From positions 25,017 through 89,016 of the forward strand of contig NZ_BCZQ01000028.1 in NCBI RefSeq assembly GCF_001598815.1: DNA of 64,000 nucleotides, read 5' to 3'. The notes beneath the pieces were generated by a model that did not search any database, was not told the DNA's origin, and was given only the letters and a program-made list of their open reading frames with translations. Shown one piece after another: positions 46,137 to 54,245 of this stretch. Position 1 is the first letter of the stretch. The number at the start of each line of letters is the position of its first letter. Source of the DNA: Sphingopyxis terrae subsp. terrae NBRC 15098 (lineage in GTDB: Bacteria > Pseudomonadota > Alphaproteobacteria > Sphingomonadales > Sphingomonadaceae). Both the position numbers and the translations under genes were made by a program.

Positions 46137-46856
46137 TCAGAATCGGCCCGTGGTCGCCAGCACGTAGCCGTCCGCCGCCGGACGGAAGCCGAGCATCGTC
46201 AACGCCGCCGCCATCGTCGGATCGTCGTCGACGGTGATCGCGAACTGCGCGCGCCACGCGCCACGACCGTCAAACCCCAGCGTCAGCCGCTCCATCCCCG
46301 ACTGGCTGCTCAGCGCCGCCTGTGCACGCCCGTTCGCACAGCTCAGCGGTCCCGACAGCCCGCGCGCCAGATCCAGACCGGCAATCGGCGCCGCGATCGA
46401 AAGCTGCACCCGCCCGCTTGCCTCCACGCATTTCCCGTCATTGTCGAAGCGTGTGGTGGCGCCTTCGAAGCGGATGGTGTCGACGGGGATCGCGCCGAGG
46501 CCGCCCGCGAGCGTTGTGACGCCGTTGACGTCGGCGGCGCCGCGCGGGTTTGTGCCGTAGAGTCGGCCCGACAAGGCGCCCAGCCGATCGTCCTGGCGCG
46601 CAAAGGCGAGTTCGGTGCCGCCCGTCAGCAGCGCGAGCGGCGACAAGCTGGCCTTGACCGTGCCGAGCGGCAGCGCGCCCAATCGCGCGTCGACAAGTTC
46701 GCCCGACCAGACCGAGCCGCGCACCGTCCGCGCGCTGAAGCCCGCGTCGGCGACCCCGGCGAGCGACAATGCCAGCCGCATCGGAAAGGTCGCGGCGATC
46801 AGCAGCAGCGCGAACAGCGCCGCGGCGGCGATCCAGAGGCGGTGCGAGCGGGCCAT
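46137..46856 (-). CDS. gspN: Type II secretion system protein GspN
   Basis: 239 residues from the ATG at 46856, overlapping the gspM stop (TGATG). An N-terminal membrane helix (LWIAAAALFALLLIAATFPM) leads to a periplasmic domain with the GspN-type beta pattern (ARTVRGSVWSGELVDARLG, GTVKASLSPLALL). GspN is an accessory inner-membrane protein of many T2SSs; it is not essential in some. Assignment rests on both the sequence pattern and operon position. Confidence 0.88.
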   Translation of the reverse strand: MARSHRLWIAAAALFALLLIAATFPMRLALSLAGVADAGFSARTVRGSVWSGELVDARLGALPLGTVKASLSPLALLTGGTELAFARQDDRLGALSGRLYGTNPRGAADVNGVTTLAGGLGAIPVDTIRFEGATTRFDNDGKCVEASGRVQLSIAAPIAGLDLARGLSGPLSCANGRAQAALSSQSGMERLTLGFDGRGAWRAQFAITVDDDPTMAAALTMLGFRPAADGYVLATTGRF

Positions 46857-47338
46857 CACTGTCCGCCCTTGCGCAGTTCGGCGGTCATGCCCACCGTGCC
46901 GTCGGCAGCGGGGGTGACCGTGAGCTGGTCGACAACGAACCCCTGCGTCTCGAGCGCCGCGAGCCAGTCGTTGAGGACGGGCGCCTTCGCGGTCGCGATG
47001 GCGATGGTTGCCTGCGCCGTTCCGCGCGCTTCGTTACGGTCGAGGGTCAGGCCGATCTCGCCCGCGGATTGCGCCAGAAACTGGTCGATCGCTACCGCAT
47101 CGGTGGCGGCAGCGACCGCCTTCGCCGGACGCTGCGACAAAAGATGCACCTTGGCCGCGACGCGCCCTTCGCGCTCGATCGCGGCGGCATGGTTGGTGCC
47201 AAGATCGACCAGCGCCGCATAGGCTGGACGGGCGAGCGCCCAGACGAGCACCGCCAGCGCCAGCGTCGCTGCAATGCCGACAAGCCAATGCTCGCGCCGT
47301 GACAAACCCGCCAACCAATTGCGCATCCTGTCGATCAT
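46856..47338 (-). CDS. gspM: Type II secretion system protein GspM
   Basis: 160 residues: short cytoplasmic N-terminus, transmembrane helix (HWLVGIAATLALAVLVWALA) and a periplasmic ferredoxin-like domain ending in LNDWLAALETQGFVVDQLTV. It forms the inner-membrane platform with GspL. It overlaps gspL by 4 bases and gspN by 1. Confidence 0.92.
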   Translation of the reverse strand: MIDRMRNWLAGLSRREHWLVGIAATLALAVLVWALARPAYAALVDLGTNHAAAIEREGRVAAKVHLLSQRPAKAVAAATDAVAIDQFLAQSAGEIGLTLDRNEARGTAQATIAIATAKAPVLNDWLAALETQGFVVDQLTVTPAADGTVGMTAELRKGGQ

Positions 47339-48480
47339 GGCACCGCCCGAACCGTGATATTTGCCATCTGCTGGCCATCGGTGCCCGCCATCGGCTGCGC
47401 GGTCACGCGATAGCCGCGCGCCTGCAGCGCCAGCAGCACCTTGTTGAGATCATCCACGCGCGGCCCCGCCAGCGTCGTCGTCAGCGTCCCGTCGGTGCGG
47501 TGCGACAGCGTCTTGAGCGTCACTCCCGGCGTGTCGCGCATCGCATCGAACAGAGCCGACGCCGGAACCGAAAAGGCGAGCGGCCCGCCGCCCGCGCTGG
47601 CCAGCCGGCGATCGACTTCGGCCTCCGCCGCGGTCGCATCGGGAGCTTCGATCCCCAGCGTTGCCGCAGCCGCAACAACTGCGGCATCGGCGCGGCGGGT
47701 GTCAGCGGCAAGGCGCACCGCATAAACGACCGGGACCAGCAGGCTGACGATCAGCAACGCCGCGAGCAGGCGCTTGCCGATCCGCACCAGATCCGGATCG
47801 GCCGCCCAGCGGCGCTTCGGCTTCCAGCTTCCGCTCAGCAGATCGAGCGGCGGCGCGGCGAGCGAGATCAGCAACGCTTCCCGCGCCGCATCGGCGCCCA
47901 GCGGGACGATCGTCCGCTCTTGCGCGACCAGCGCGTCGATTTCCGGATCGGAGCGCCATGCCCGATCGGCCGAGCGCAGGATCGCTTCGCCTCCAAGGTC
48001 GGCGGTCCACAAATGATCGGCGTCGGGCGGCGGCAAGATGGCGGCGGCGGGAAGGATCGCCGCAGCGGTCAGCCCCTCTGCCGCGAGCCAGCCGGTCCAG
48101 GCCGTCATCGCGGCGTGGGTGGTGACGGCCACCGGCACCGCCTGTCCGGTCTCGGCCGGTTCACCGGCCACGATGTGCAGTCCGGCCGCGTCGCCCAGAC
48201 TGTCGCGCAGCGCGTCGATCCGCGCCGCCGCTGCCGCCTGCGCGGGGGCAGCATCGGGATAGGCGCGCCAATGGATCGGCACGTCGCCTGCAGGGGCGAG
48301 TGCGATGAGCCGATCGTCGCCCGCGTCGTCCTGCGGCTTTTCCCAGGCGTCGACCCAGCCTTCGTCCTGCCCGCTGTCGACGATCACACCATCGTCGACG
48401 CGCAGCCAGGCAGGCCGTGCGGCTTCGTCGCCACCGAGCGCCGCCGCCGACGGCAGCCAGAGGATCAGCGTCCGCGCCAC
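47335..48480 (-). CDS. gspL: Type II secretion system protein GspL
   Basis: 381 residues from a GTG at 48480 with GAGG 9 bases upstream; longer versions would overlap gspK with non-homologous sequence. The cytoplasmic half is the actin-like domain (RTLILWLPSAAALGG, then AAILPPPDADHLWTADLGG) that binds GspE. A transmembrane helix (LLAALLIVSLLVPVVYAVRL) and a periplasmic domain follow (VTLKTLSHRTDGTLTTTLAG). It links the ATPase to the pseudopilus platform. Confidence 0.93.
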   Translation of the reverse strand: MARTLILWLPSAAALGGDEAARPAWLRVDDGVIVDSGQDEGWVDAWEKPQDDAGDDRLIALAPAGDVPIHWRAYPDAAPAQAAAAARIDALRDSLGDAAGLHIVAGEPAETGQAVPVAVTTHAAMTAWTGWLAAEGLTAAAILPAAAILPPPDADHLWTADLGGEAILRSADRAWRSDPEIDALVAQERTIVPLGADAAREALLISLAAPPLDLLSGSWKPKRRWAADPDLVRIGKRLLAALLIVSLLVPVVYAVRLAADTRRADAAVVAAAATLGIEAPDATAAEAEVDRRLASAGGGPLAFSVPASALFDAMRDTPGVTLKTLSHRTDGTLTTTLAGPRVDDLNKVLLALQARGYRVTAQPMAGTDGQQMANITVRAVP

Positions 48481-48481
48481 G

Positions 48482-49489
48482 TCAGTCGGCCTCGCCCCAG
48501 TCCCGGCGGACGATGACCGGCGGCGCCTGACCGGCGCCCGGCGCGCCGCCATTGACGTCGATAAGCGAATGTGCCGTCAAAAACCCGTCCCCAATCGTCA
48601 CTTGCGTCGTCAGCGTGAGCCACCGGCTGGTCACCGCGGCCTGTTCGCCCACGTCGGTGGGCGGATCAAGCCGGGTGAGCGAGCGCGCCTCCCAGAATCG
48701 CACGCTGCTGCCATAGCCGCCAGCGGGTCGGGCCGCCAGCGCCGCCCGCGCATCGGCGATGCTGATCTGCCCCGGCATCAGCATCGCGATCAGCGGCGCC
48801 TGTTCGAGACGCAGCGTGTTGACGTTCAGCTTCACCGGTTCGGCGCGCGGCAAGGCGCATATCCACGGCTTCAGCCGCGCATAGATTTTGGGCGTCACGC
48901 CGCGCACTGCGCGCAATTCGCTGACATCGGCCATCTTGCGGTTTGCGGGCAGGTAGGCGCCGGGGAGCGCGCGATAGACGCCATCTTCGGCGCCGAGCGG
49001 CCCGTCGTTGCCGTCGCTGTCGATCCAATCCGCGGCCGCGCCGGAAATCGCCATCGCCTGTCCGCGGTCGATACCGAGCAGCACCATCAGCTCGGTAAAT
49101 TGCGCGGTAGCGCCCGACCGCTGGCTGAGCTTTCCCGGCGCGGTTTCGGCGGCCAGGCTGTTGAGATTGAAGCAATTGTCGGCATCGCTCAGCCGCGCGC
49201 TCCCCTGCCCGCCCGGCAGCGGCAGGATAAAATCGCGGTCGAGCCAATCGCCGTCATTCGAAAGTCGCGACGGATCGCGCGCCACCAGATTGGCGACGCG
49301 CCGCAGCGCAATCTGTTCGGCGGCAAAGGCGTAGGCGCGTCCCTGATCGACCGTCGCGGCGCTGGCCGCGATCCGCGTCGCAAGCGTCAACCGGTCGAGC
49401 GCGGTCGCTGCGATCACCGCCATGACCGCGACGAGCAGCAACACGCTGAGCAGCGCCGCCCCGCGATCGTCCCGTGTCGGCCCGGTCAT
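48482..49489 (-). CDS. gspK: Type II secretion minor pseudopilin GspK
   Basis: 335 residues. The leader MTGPTRDDRG precedes a hydrophobic helix starting at Ala (AALLSVLLLVAVMAVIAATA), lacking Glu at +5 as is usual for GspK, the pseudopilus tip. The large C-terminal domain with helix-hairpin-helix-like inserts (LNVNTLRLEQAPLIAMLMPG) matches the family. It overlaps gspJ by 4 bases. Confidence 0.93.
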   Translation of the reverse strand: MTGPTRDDRGAALLSVLLLVAVMAVIAATALDRLTLATRIAASAATVDQGRAYAFAAEQIALRRVANLVARDPSRLSNDGDWLDRDFILPLPGGQGSARLSDADNCFNLNSLAAETAPGKLSQRSGATAQFTELMVLLGIDRGQAMAISGAAADWIDSDGNDGPLGAEDGVYRALPGAYLPANRKMADVSELRAVRGVTPKIYARLKPWICALPRAEPVKLNVNTLRLEQAPLIAMLMPGQISIADARAALAARPAGGYGSSVRFWEARSLTRLDPPTDVGEQAAVTSRWLTLTTQVTIGDGFLTAHSLIDVNGGAPGAGQAPPVIVRRDWGEAD

Positions 49490-50214
49490 GGCGTCGCCCC
49501 AGTCGGCGAAGGCGGCGGCGGTGGGAGCGTCGGCGCGGTCAGGAACAGCATTGTCAGCGGCGGCCGCCCGGCTCGGGTCAATCGCACCTCGACCGCGCGC
49601 GGCAAACGGTCGTCGGGATCGCTCGACCAGCTTTCGCTCCAGTTGCCGCGCTCGTCGCGGTAGCGAACCGCAGCCGCCGAAACGTCGCCGACCAGCCGGT
49701 CACCGTCGCCGAGCGTCGTGCCGTCGAGCGTCGGCTGCACCGCGCGGCGCCACTCACCTCCGATCAGGGCATAGCCGACGCGTTCGACATCGGGCCGCGC
49801 GCCCCCCTCGATCGTAGCCGTACCCGCATGAACGAAGGCGAAGCCGTTCGCCGAGCCGGTGAAGGCCGGAACCGCCTCGCCCGCCGCGCCGCGCGTCGGC
49901 CGCTGCACCGCCTGCGCCAGATCGTTCGCCATGACCGCGCGGATGCGGTTCATCCCGCTCATCGCCTTGAGCCGCGTCTGTACCGCCTCTTGTGTGTCAA
50001 CGCTGCTGCGTAGAAGGCTCACCCCCATCGCCGCGATCGCGGCAAAGAGCGAGAGCGCAACGAGCATTTCGACGAGGGTGAAGCCGTGCTGGCCTATCGC
50101 AACCTCGGTTCGTGCTGAGCCTGTCGAATCACCGCTCTTTTCTTTGACGCCGAAGAAAGGACGGCCCTTCGACAAGCTCAGGGCAAAGGGAGAGGAAATG
50201 CGAATGTGCCTCAT
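49486..50214 (-). CDS. gspJ: Type II secretion minor pseudopilin GspJ with repeat-extended leader
   Basis: 242 residues from the ATG at 50214, which overlaps the gspI stop (ATGA). The mature pseudopilin begins at Phe45 (GQHG-FTLVEMLVALSLF, Glu at +5), so the leader is 44 residues instead of the usual 6-12. Residues 9-38 of the leader, PFALSLSKG to SARTEV, are the translation of a dispersed palindromic repeat that was inserted in frame. No start codon lies between the repeat and the cleavage site. Prepilin peptidase can tolerate long leaders, so the protein may still be made and matured. It is part of the pseudopilus tip. Confidence 0.9.
   Translation of the reverse strand: MRHIRISSPFALSLSKGRPFFGVKEKSGDSTGSARTEVAIGQHGFTLVEMLVALSLFAAIAAMGVSLLRSSVDTQEAVQTRLKAMSGMNRIRAVMANDLAQAVQRPTRGAAGEAVPAFTGSANGFAFVHAGTATIEGGARPDVERVGYALIGGEWRRAVQPTLDGTTLGDGDRLVGDVSAAAVRYRDERGNWSESWSSDPDDRLPRAVEVRLTRAGRPPLTMLFLTAPTLPPPPPSPTGATP
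50103..50188. repeat. Dispersed palindromic repeat pair inside gspJ
   Basis: The arms TTCGTGCTGAGCCTGTCGAA and TTCGACAAGCTCAGGGC are inverted copies (14 of 15 core bases match) separated by about 35 bases. This is the REP-like family that yields peptides such as FALSLSKG and SARTEV when translated, normally intergenic. Here it is within the leader codons of gspJ. Confidence 0.85.
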
Positions 50215-50588
50215 CGCGACGCCCGAATGATCGTCAGCGCCGCCTGCCCGCGCCCCGCCTCGGGCCGGACGATCAGGTCGATACGCAGCAGGCTGTCGTC
50301 GGCGGTCGGCGCAACGCGTTGTTCGATGCGCCAGTTGCGCCCGGCATTGGTCACGCTGGTCGTGCTGGCGCCGATCGTCGGCGGCGCCGGATCGGTCCAG
50401 AGTTCGACGGCGCGATTCTGCGCGACGATGCCCGCGACGGTGCTTTCGTCGAGATCGCCCGCGGTTCGCACTGCATAGGCATCGAGCCGGACAAGCGTCA
50501 GCGCCGCAATGCTGATGATGCTGAGCGCAACGAGCATTTCGAGCAGCGTGAACCCGCGCTGGCCGGCGATCGACGGCCTAGCGATCAC
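50211..50588 (-). CDS. gspI: Type II secretion minor pseudopilin GspI
   Basis: 125 residues from a GTG at 50588 (AGAGGT upstream); a longer frame runs back through gspH antiphase and is rejected. Leader VIARPSIAGQRG is cut before FTLLEMLVALSIISIAALTL, with Glu at +5. The small C-terminal domain is typical. It overlaps gspH by about 11 bases. Confidence 0.92.
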   Translation of the reverse strand: MIARPSIAGQRGFTLLEMLVALSIISIAALTLVRLDAYAVRTAGDLDESTVAGIVAQNRAVELWTDPAPPTIGASTTSVTNAGRNWRIEQRVAPTADDSLLRIDLIVRPEAGRGQAALTIIRASR

Positions 50589-51066
50589 GGCTGACCTCTC
50601 CGGTTGCCGAAACGCGGACCACTTCGCGCGCCTCGCCGCCCGCCAGCACCACCGCCTGCGGCGTCGGGCTGGTACCGACGCGGTCGAACAGGATGCGCGC
50701 CGCGCCCTGCCCGTCGCCAGCGACGAAGCGAATATCGGCGGGCCAATTGCGCTGCGCAAAGGCCCGGCCGGGCAAAGGCGCCCAGGCGCCGTCGATGCGA
50801 CGTTCGAAACCATAGCCCGACGGCGCGAAATTGACCGCGACACTGCGCCCCTCGACCACCGCGACGTCGCGCGCCGCGGCGAGCCGCGCCGCCAGCCGGT
50901 CGGCCTCGCTGCGCACGCTGCGTTCCTCGCCCGGGATGGTCAGCACGACGGCGGTCGCGGCCAGCGCCAATATCGTCAGAACGACCATCAGTTCGACCAG
51001 CGTGAAGCCACGCGCCTTGCCGCGCCGGAGGCGACCGCGGTCAGCTGTCCCCGTGGATGTCGGCAT
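50578..51066 (-). CDS. gspH: Type II secretion minor pseudopilin GspH
   Basis: 162 residues. Leader ending KARG precedes FTLVELMVVLTILALAATAV; the C-terminal domain has the GspH pattern (RDVAVVEGRSVAVNFAPSGY). The first 26 bases overlap gspG in another frame; no better start exists. It joins GspI, J and K at the tip of the pseudopilus. Confidence 0.92.
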   Translation of the reverse strand: MPTSTGTADRGRLRRGKARGFTLVELMVVLTILALAATAVVLTIPGEERSVRSEADRLAARLAAARDVAVVEGRSVAVNFAPSGYGFERRIDGAWAPLPGRAFAQRNWPADIRFVAGDGQGAARILFDRVGTSPTPQAVVLAGGEAREVVRVSATGEVSRDR

Positions 51067-51529
51067 TTTCGTCGGTCCCGCCGGGCGCGCCGTCGGCGCC
51101 GAGCGACCAGACGTCGAACGGCTTTCCGTTCGCGGCGGGCGCCTGATAATTATAAGGGCGTCCCCAAGGATCGCTCGGCAGTTTCTTGATATAGCCGCCG
51201 CGGCGGTAGCGTTCGGGCTGCGCCAGCGACGGCGGCGGCGTCGACAGCGCGTTCAGCCCGTCGGTCGTCGCCGGATAAGTCAGATTGTCGAGCCGATATT
51301 GTTCGAGCGCATTCTCCAGCGTCGCAATATCGGCCTTAGCCTTCGTCACCATCGCCTTGTCCTGGCTGGGCAGGACGTTGATCAGCACGACCGTTGCGAG
51401 CAGCCCGATAATGAAGATGACGACCATCAATTCGGTAAGCGTGAAGCCGCGCTCGTCGCGCTTGCGGCGGCGCCGCGGCGGGCGTGAGGGATCGAGCATC
51501 AGGCGGAGGAAAAGCTGCATCAGCGACAT
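51041..51529 (-). CDS. gspG: Type II secretion major pseudopilin GspG
   Basis: 162 residues. A basic leader ends RKRDERG, followed by FTLTELMVVIFIIGLLATVV. The conserved major-pseudopilin core is present (TKAKADIATLENALEQYRLD, YPATTDGLNAL, GGYIKKLPSDPWGRPYNY) with the C-terminal calcium-binding loop rich in Asp and Glu. It forms the main fibre that drives the piston. Begins 3 bases after gspF. Confidence 0.96.
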   Translation of the reverse strand: MSLMQLFLRLMLDPSRPPRRRRKRDERGFTLTELMVVIFIIGLLATVVLINVLPSQDKAMVTKAKADIATLENALEQYRLDNLTYPATTDGLNALSTPPPSLAQPERYRRGGYIKKLPSDPWGRPYNYQAPAANGKPFDVWSLGADGAPGGTDENADIHGDS

Positions 51530-51532
51530 CTA

Positions 51533-52750
51533 TTATAGCCCTGCAAGGTTCTGCAACTGGAGGATCGGAAGCAGGATGGAAAGGATGATAAGCGCGACGC
51601 AAGACCCCATAATGACAATTATGACAGGTTCGAGTAGCGCCATCGAAGCGGCGGTAAAACGGTCGAATTCGCGTTCGAGATAATCGGCGGCGCGTTCAAG
51701 CATCTGTTCGAGTCGACCCGCGCTTTCGCCGCTTGCGGTCATGTAGACGAGCAGTGGCGGAAACACCCCGGCATCGCGCAGCGCCGACGACAGGCTGCCG
51801 CCCGCGCGGACCTGATCGACGATGCGGTCGGTTGCACTGGCAAGCGCGGCGTTGCGGATTGTCGGCACGGTGAGCCGCAACCCCTCGACCAGCGGCAGCC
51901 GGCTCGACACCATGGTCGCGAGCGTCCGGGCGAAGCGGGCGGCATAGAGGTCACGCAGCAGGCGGCCGAGCAGCGGCAGGCGGAGCAACCGGGCATCGAC
52001 CCCGGCCTTGAAGGCCGGGCGGCGCATCGCGCTGACCCAGCCGAAAATCGCGCCCGCGATCAGCAGCAGCATCAGCCACCACCAGTTCGCCGCAAAGCTG
52101 GAAACCGCGATGACCGCGCGGGTCAGGAAAGGCAGTTGCTGCCCGACGTCGTCGAATTGTTCGACGACGCGCGGGACGACGAAGATCATCAGCGCCGCGA
52201 CAACCCCTACCGCGACAATCGCGAGCACGACTGGATAGGCAAGCGCGGCGATCAGTTTGCCGCGCACCTGCGCCTGGCGTTCGAGCAGGTCGGCGAGCCG
52301 CGCGAGGATCGTCGTCAAACTCCCCGTGGTTTCGCCCGCCGAGACCATCGCACGGTAGAGCGGCGGAAAACTGGCCGGCTGCCGTGCCATCGCATCCGCA
52401 AGGCGGCGGCCTTCGAGCAGGCCCGCATGCACATCGCCGATCACCGCGCGCGCGCTTTCGGCCTCGCTCTGGCGCGTCAGCGTGCGCAGCGCCTCTTCGA
52501 GCGGCGCGACTTCGGCGAGCGTCGCAAGCTGGCGCGTGAACAGCGCCAGTTCCTTCGCGCTCAACCGCGCGCTGCGAAAGGCGAAAAGCGACCGCGCGGG
52601 CGCGGCGCGCGTACCTGCTTCCTCGACCGCGACGATATGGAATTTTCGCGCGGCAAGGTTGGCTCGCGCAGCGTCGTCGTTGGCGGCGGTCAATCGTCCC
52701 TTGCGCTCGCGGCCCTGGGGATCGATCGCCACATAGCGATAATCAGGCAT
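51533..52750 (-). CDS. gspF: Type II secretion inner-membrane protein GspF
   Basis: 405 residues from the ATG at 52750, with GAGG 6 bases upstream; the ATG two codons earlier (52756) abuts the GAGG. The family pattern is complete: YRYVAIDPQGRERKG N-terminus, two cytoplasmic helical domains (ELALFTRQLATLAEVAPLEE; FARTLATMVSSRLPLVEGLR) and three membrane helices. It is the polytopic core of the assembly platform. Overlaps the gspE stop. Confidence 0.95.
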   Translation of the reverse strand: MPDYRYVAIDPQGRERKGRLTAANDDAARANLAARKFHIVAVEEAGTRAAPARSLFAFRSARLSAKELALFTRQLATLAEVAPLEEALRTLTRQSEAESARAVIGDVHAGLLEGRRLADAMARQPASFPPLYRAMVSAGETTGSLTTILARLADLLERQAQVRGKLIAALAYPVVLAIVAVGVVAALMIFVVPRVVEQFDDVGQQLPFLTRAVIAVSSFAANWWWLMLLLIAGAIFGWVSAMRRPAFKAGVDARLLRLPLLGRLLRDLYAARFARTLATMVSSRLPLVEGLRLTVPTIRNAALASATDRIVDQVRAGGSLSSALRDAGVFPPLLVYMTASGESAGRLEQMLERAADYLEREFDRFTAASMALLEPVIIVIMGSCVALIILSILLPILQLQNLAGL

Positions 52751-54245
52751 CGACATCCTCGCGCCGCGCGATGCGGATCGCTTCCTCCGGCGTCGTGATC
52801 CCCTTTGCGACCATCGCGCGGGCCGCGCTGGCGAGCGTCGGCGCCTTCAGAAAGGCGTGCTTCGCGATCATCGACTCGTCGCCGCCAGCGTAGATGTAGC
52901 GGCGCACCGTCTCATCGACCTTGATCGCTTCGAACACGCCGATCCGGCCCTTGAAGCCCGTATGTCCGCATTCGTCGCAGCCCTTGGGCCGCCAGATCAC
53001 GGTGCCGATGTCGAGGCCGAGCATCGCGGCAATGCCATTGTCGGCCTGCACCGGCTCGCGGCACGTCGGGCACAGCTTGCGCACCAGACGCTGCGCGAGC
53101 ACGGCACGCAGGGTCGAAGCGAGCAGAAAGGGTTCGACCTTCAGATCCTTGAGGCGCGTGATCGCGCCGACCGCGTCGTTGGTGTGGACGGTCGACAGGA
53201 CGAGGTGGCCGGTAAGCGATGCCTGCACCGCAATATCGGCGGTTTCGCGGTCGCGGATTTCGCCGATCATCACGACGTCCGGATCCTGGCGCAGGATAGC
53301 GCGCAGTCCCGCCGCGAAATCAAGTCCGACCTTCGCATTGACCTGCGTCTGACCGACGCCCTCGACCGCATATTCGACCGGATCTTCGACGGTGAGGATA
53401 TTGCGCTGACCGTCGTTGAGTTGCTTCAGCGCTGCATAGAGCGTGGTCGTCTTGCCCGAACCCGTCGGCCCGGTGACGAGAATGATGCCATTGGGTTCGG
53501 CCAGCGCCTCGCGCAGGATGCGGTCGGCTTCGCCGGACAGGCCGAGGACGTCGAAATCGATCCCCGCGGTATCCTTGTCGAGGATGCGCATGACGACGCG
53601 CTCGCCCGCGCGACTGGGCAGCGTCGACACGCGGACGTCGATCGCCTTGCCCGCCAGCGTCAGCGCGATGCGACCGTCCTGCGGCACTCGGCGTTCGGCA
53701 ATGTCGAGCCGCGCCATGACCTTGATGCGGCTGACGACGACGGGCGCGACATGCGGGGGCATGCGCAGATGTTCGCGCAGCACGCCGTCGGCGCGCATCC
53801 GCACGACAAGCCCGCTTTCATAGGGTTCGATATGGATATCGCTGACCCCCTGGCGCACCGCTTCGGCGATGATCGCGTTGATGAGGCGGATCGCGGGGGC
53901 ATCATCGGCGCTGTCGAGCAGATCCTCGGCGCTCGGCATGCCGCTCGCAATCAGATCGATGTCGCCGCCATCGAGCGAGCCCGCCATTGCCGCCGCCGAC
54001 GCGTCGACTGCATAATGGTCCGAGAGCAGCCGGTCGAAATCGGCGATGCTTGCCGTTACGACCCGCAGCGGGGCGGCAAGGTAGCGCTTCACCTCGATCA
54101 GCACCGCCGGGTCGCTCCCCTCGCGCAGCGTCGCGAGCCAGCCTTCGCCATCGGGTGCGATAACGACGCCGTGACCGCGCGCGAAGCTATAGGGGATGTC
54201 GACCGGCACCGTCTGCGGCGCGGCGGCCGGCACAGCGTCGGTCAC
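52743..54245 (-). CDS. gspE: Type II secretion ATPase GspE
   Basis: 500 residues. Walker A GPTGSGKTT with Lys265, the Asp box (TVEDPVEYAVEGVGQTQVNA), the Walker B region (ILRQDPDVVMIGEIRDRETA) and the tetracysteine zinc motif (CPTC and CDEC) are all present. N-terminal N1E-type domain is shorter than in some relatives. It powers pseudopilus assembly at the inner membrane with GspL and GspF. ATGA overlap with gspD. Confidence 0.96.
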   Translation of the reverse strand: MTDAVPAAAPQTVPVDIPYSFARGHGVVIAPDGEGWLATLREGSDPAVLIEVKRYLAAPLRVVTASIADFDRLLSDHYAVDASAAAMAGSLDGGDIDLIASGMPSAEDLLDSADDAPAIRLINAIIAEAVRQGVSDIHIEPYESGLVVRMRADGVLREHLRMPPHVAPVVVSRIKVMARLDIAERRVPQDGRIALTLAGKAIDVRVSTLPSRAGERVVMRILDKDTAGIDFDVLGLSGEADRILREALAEPNGIILVTGPTGSGKTTTLYAALKQLNDGQRNILTVEDPVEYAVEGVGQTQVNAKVGLDFAAGLRAILRQDPDVVMIGEIRDRETADIAVQASLTGHLVLSTVHTNDAVGAITRLKDLKVEPFLLASTLRAVLAQRLVRKLCPTCREPVQADNGIAAMLGLDIGTVIWRPKGCDECGHTGFKGRIGVFEAIKVDETVRRYIYAGGDESMIAKHAFLKAPTLASAARAMVAKGITTPEEAIRIARREDVDA

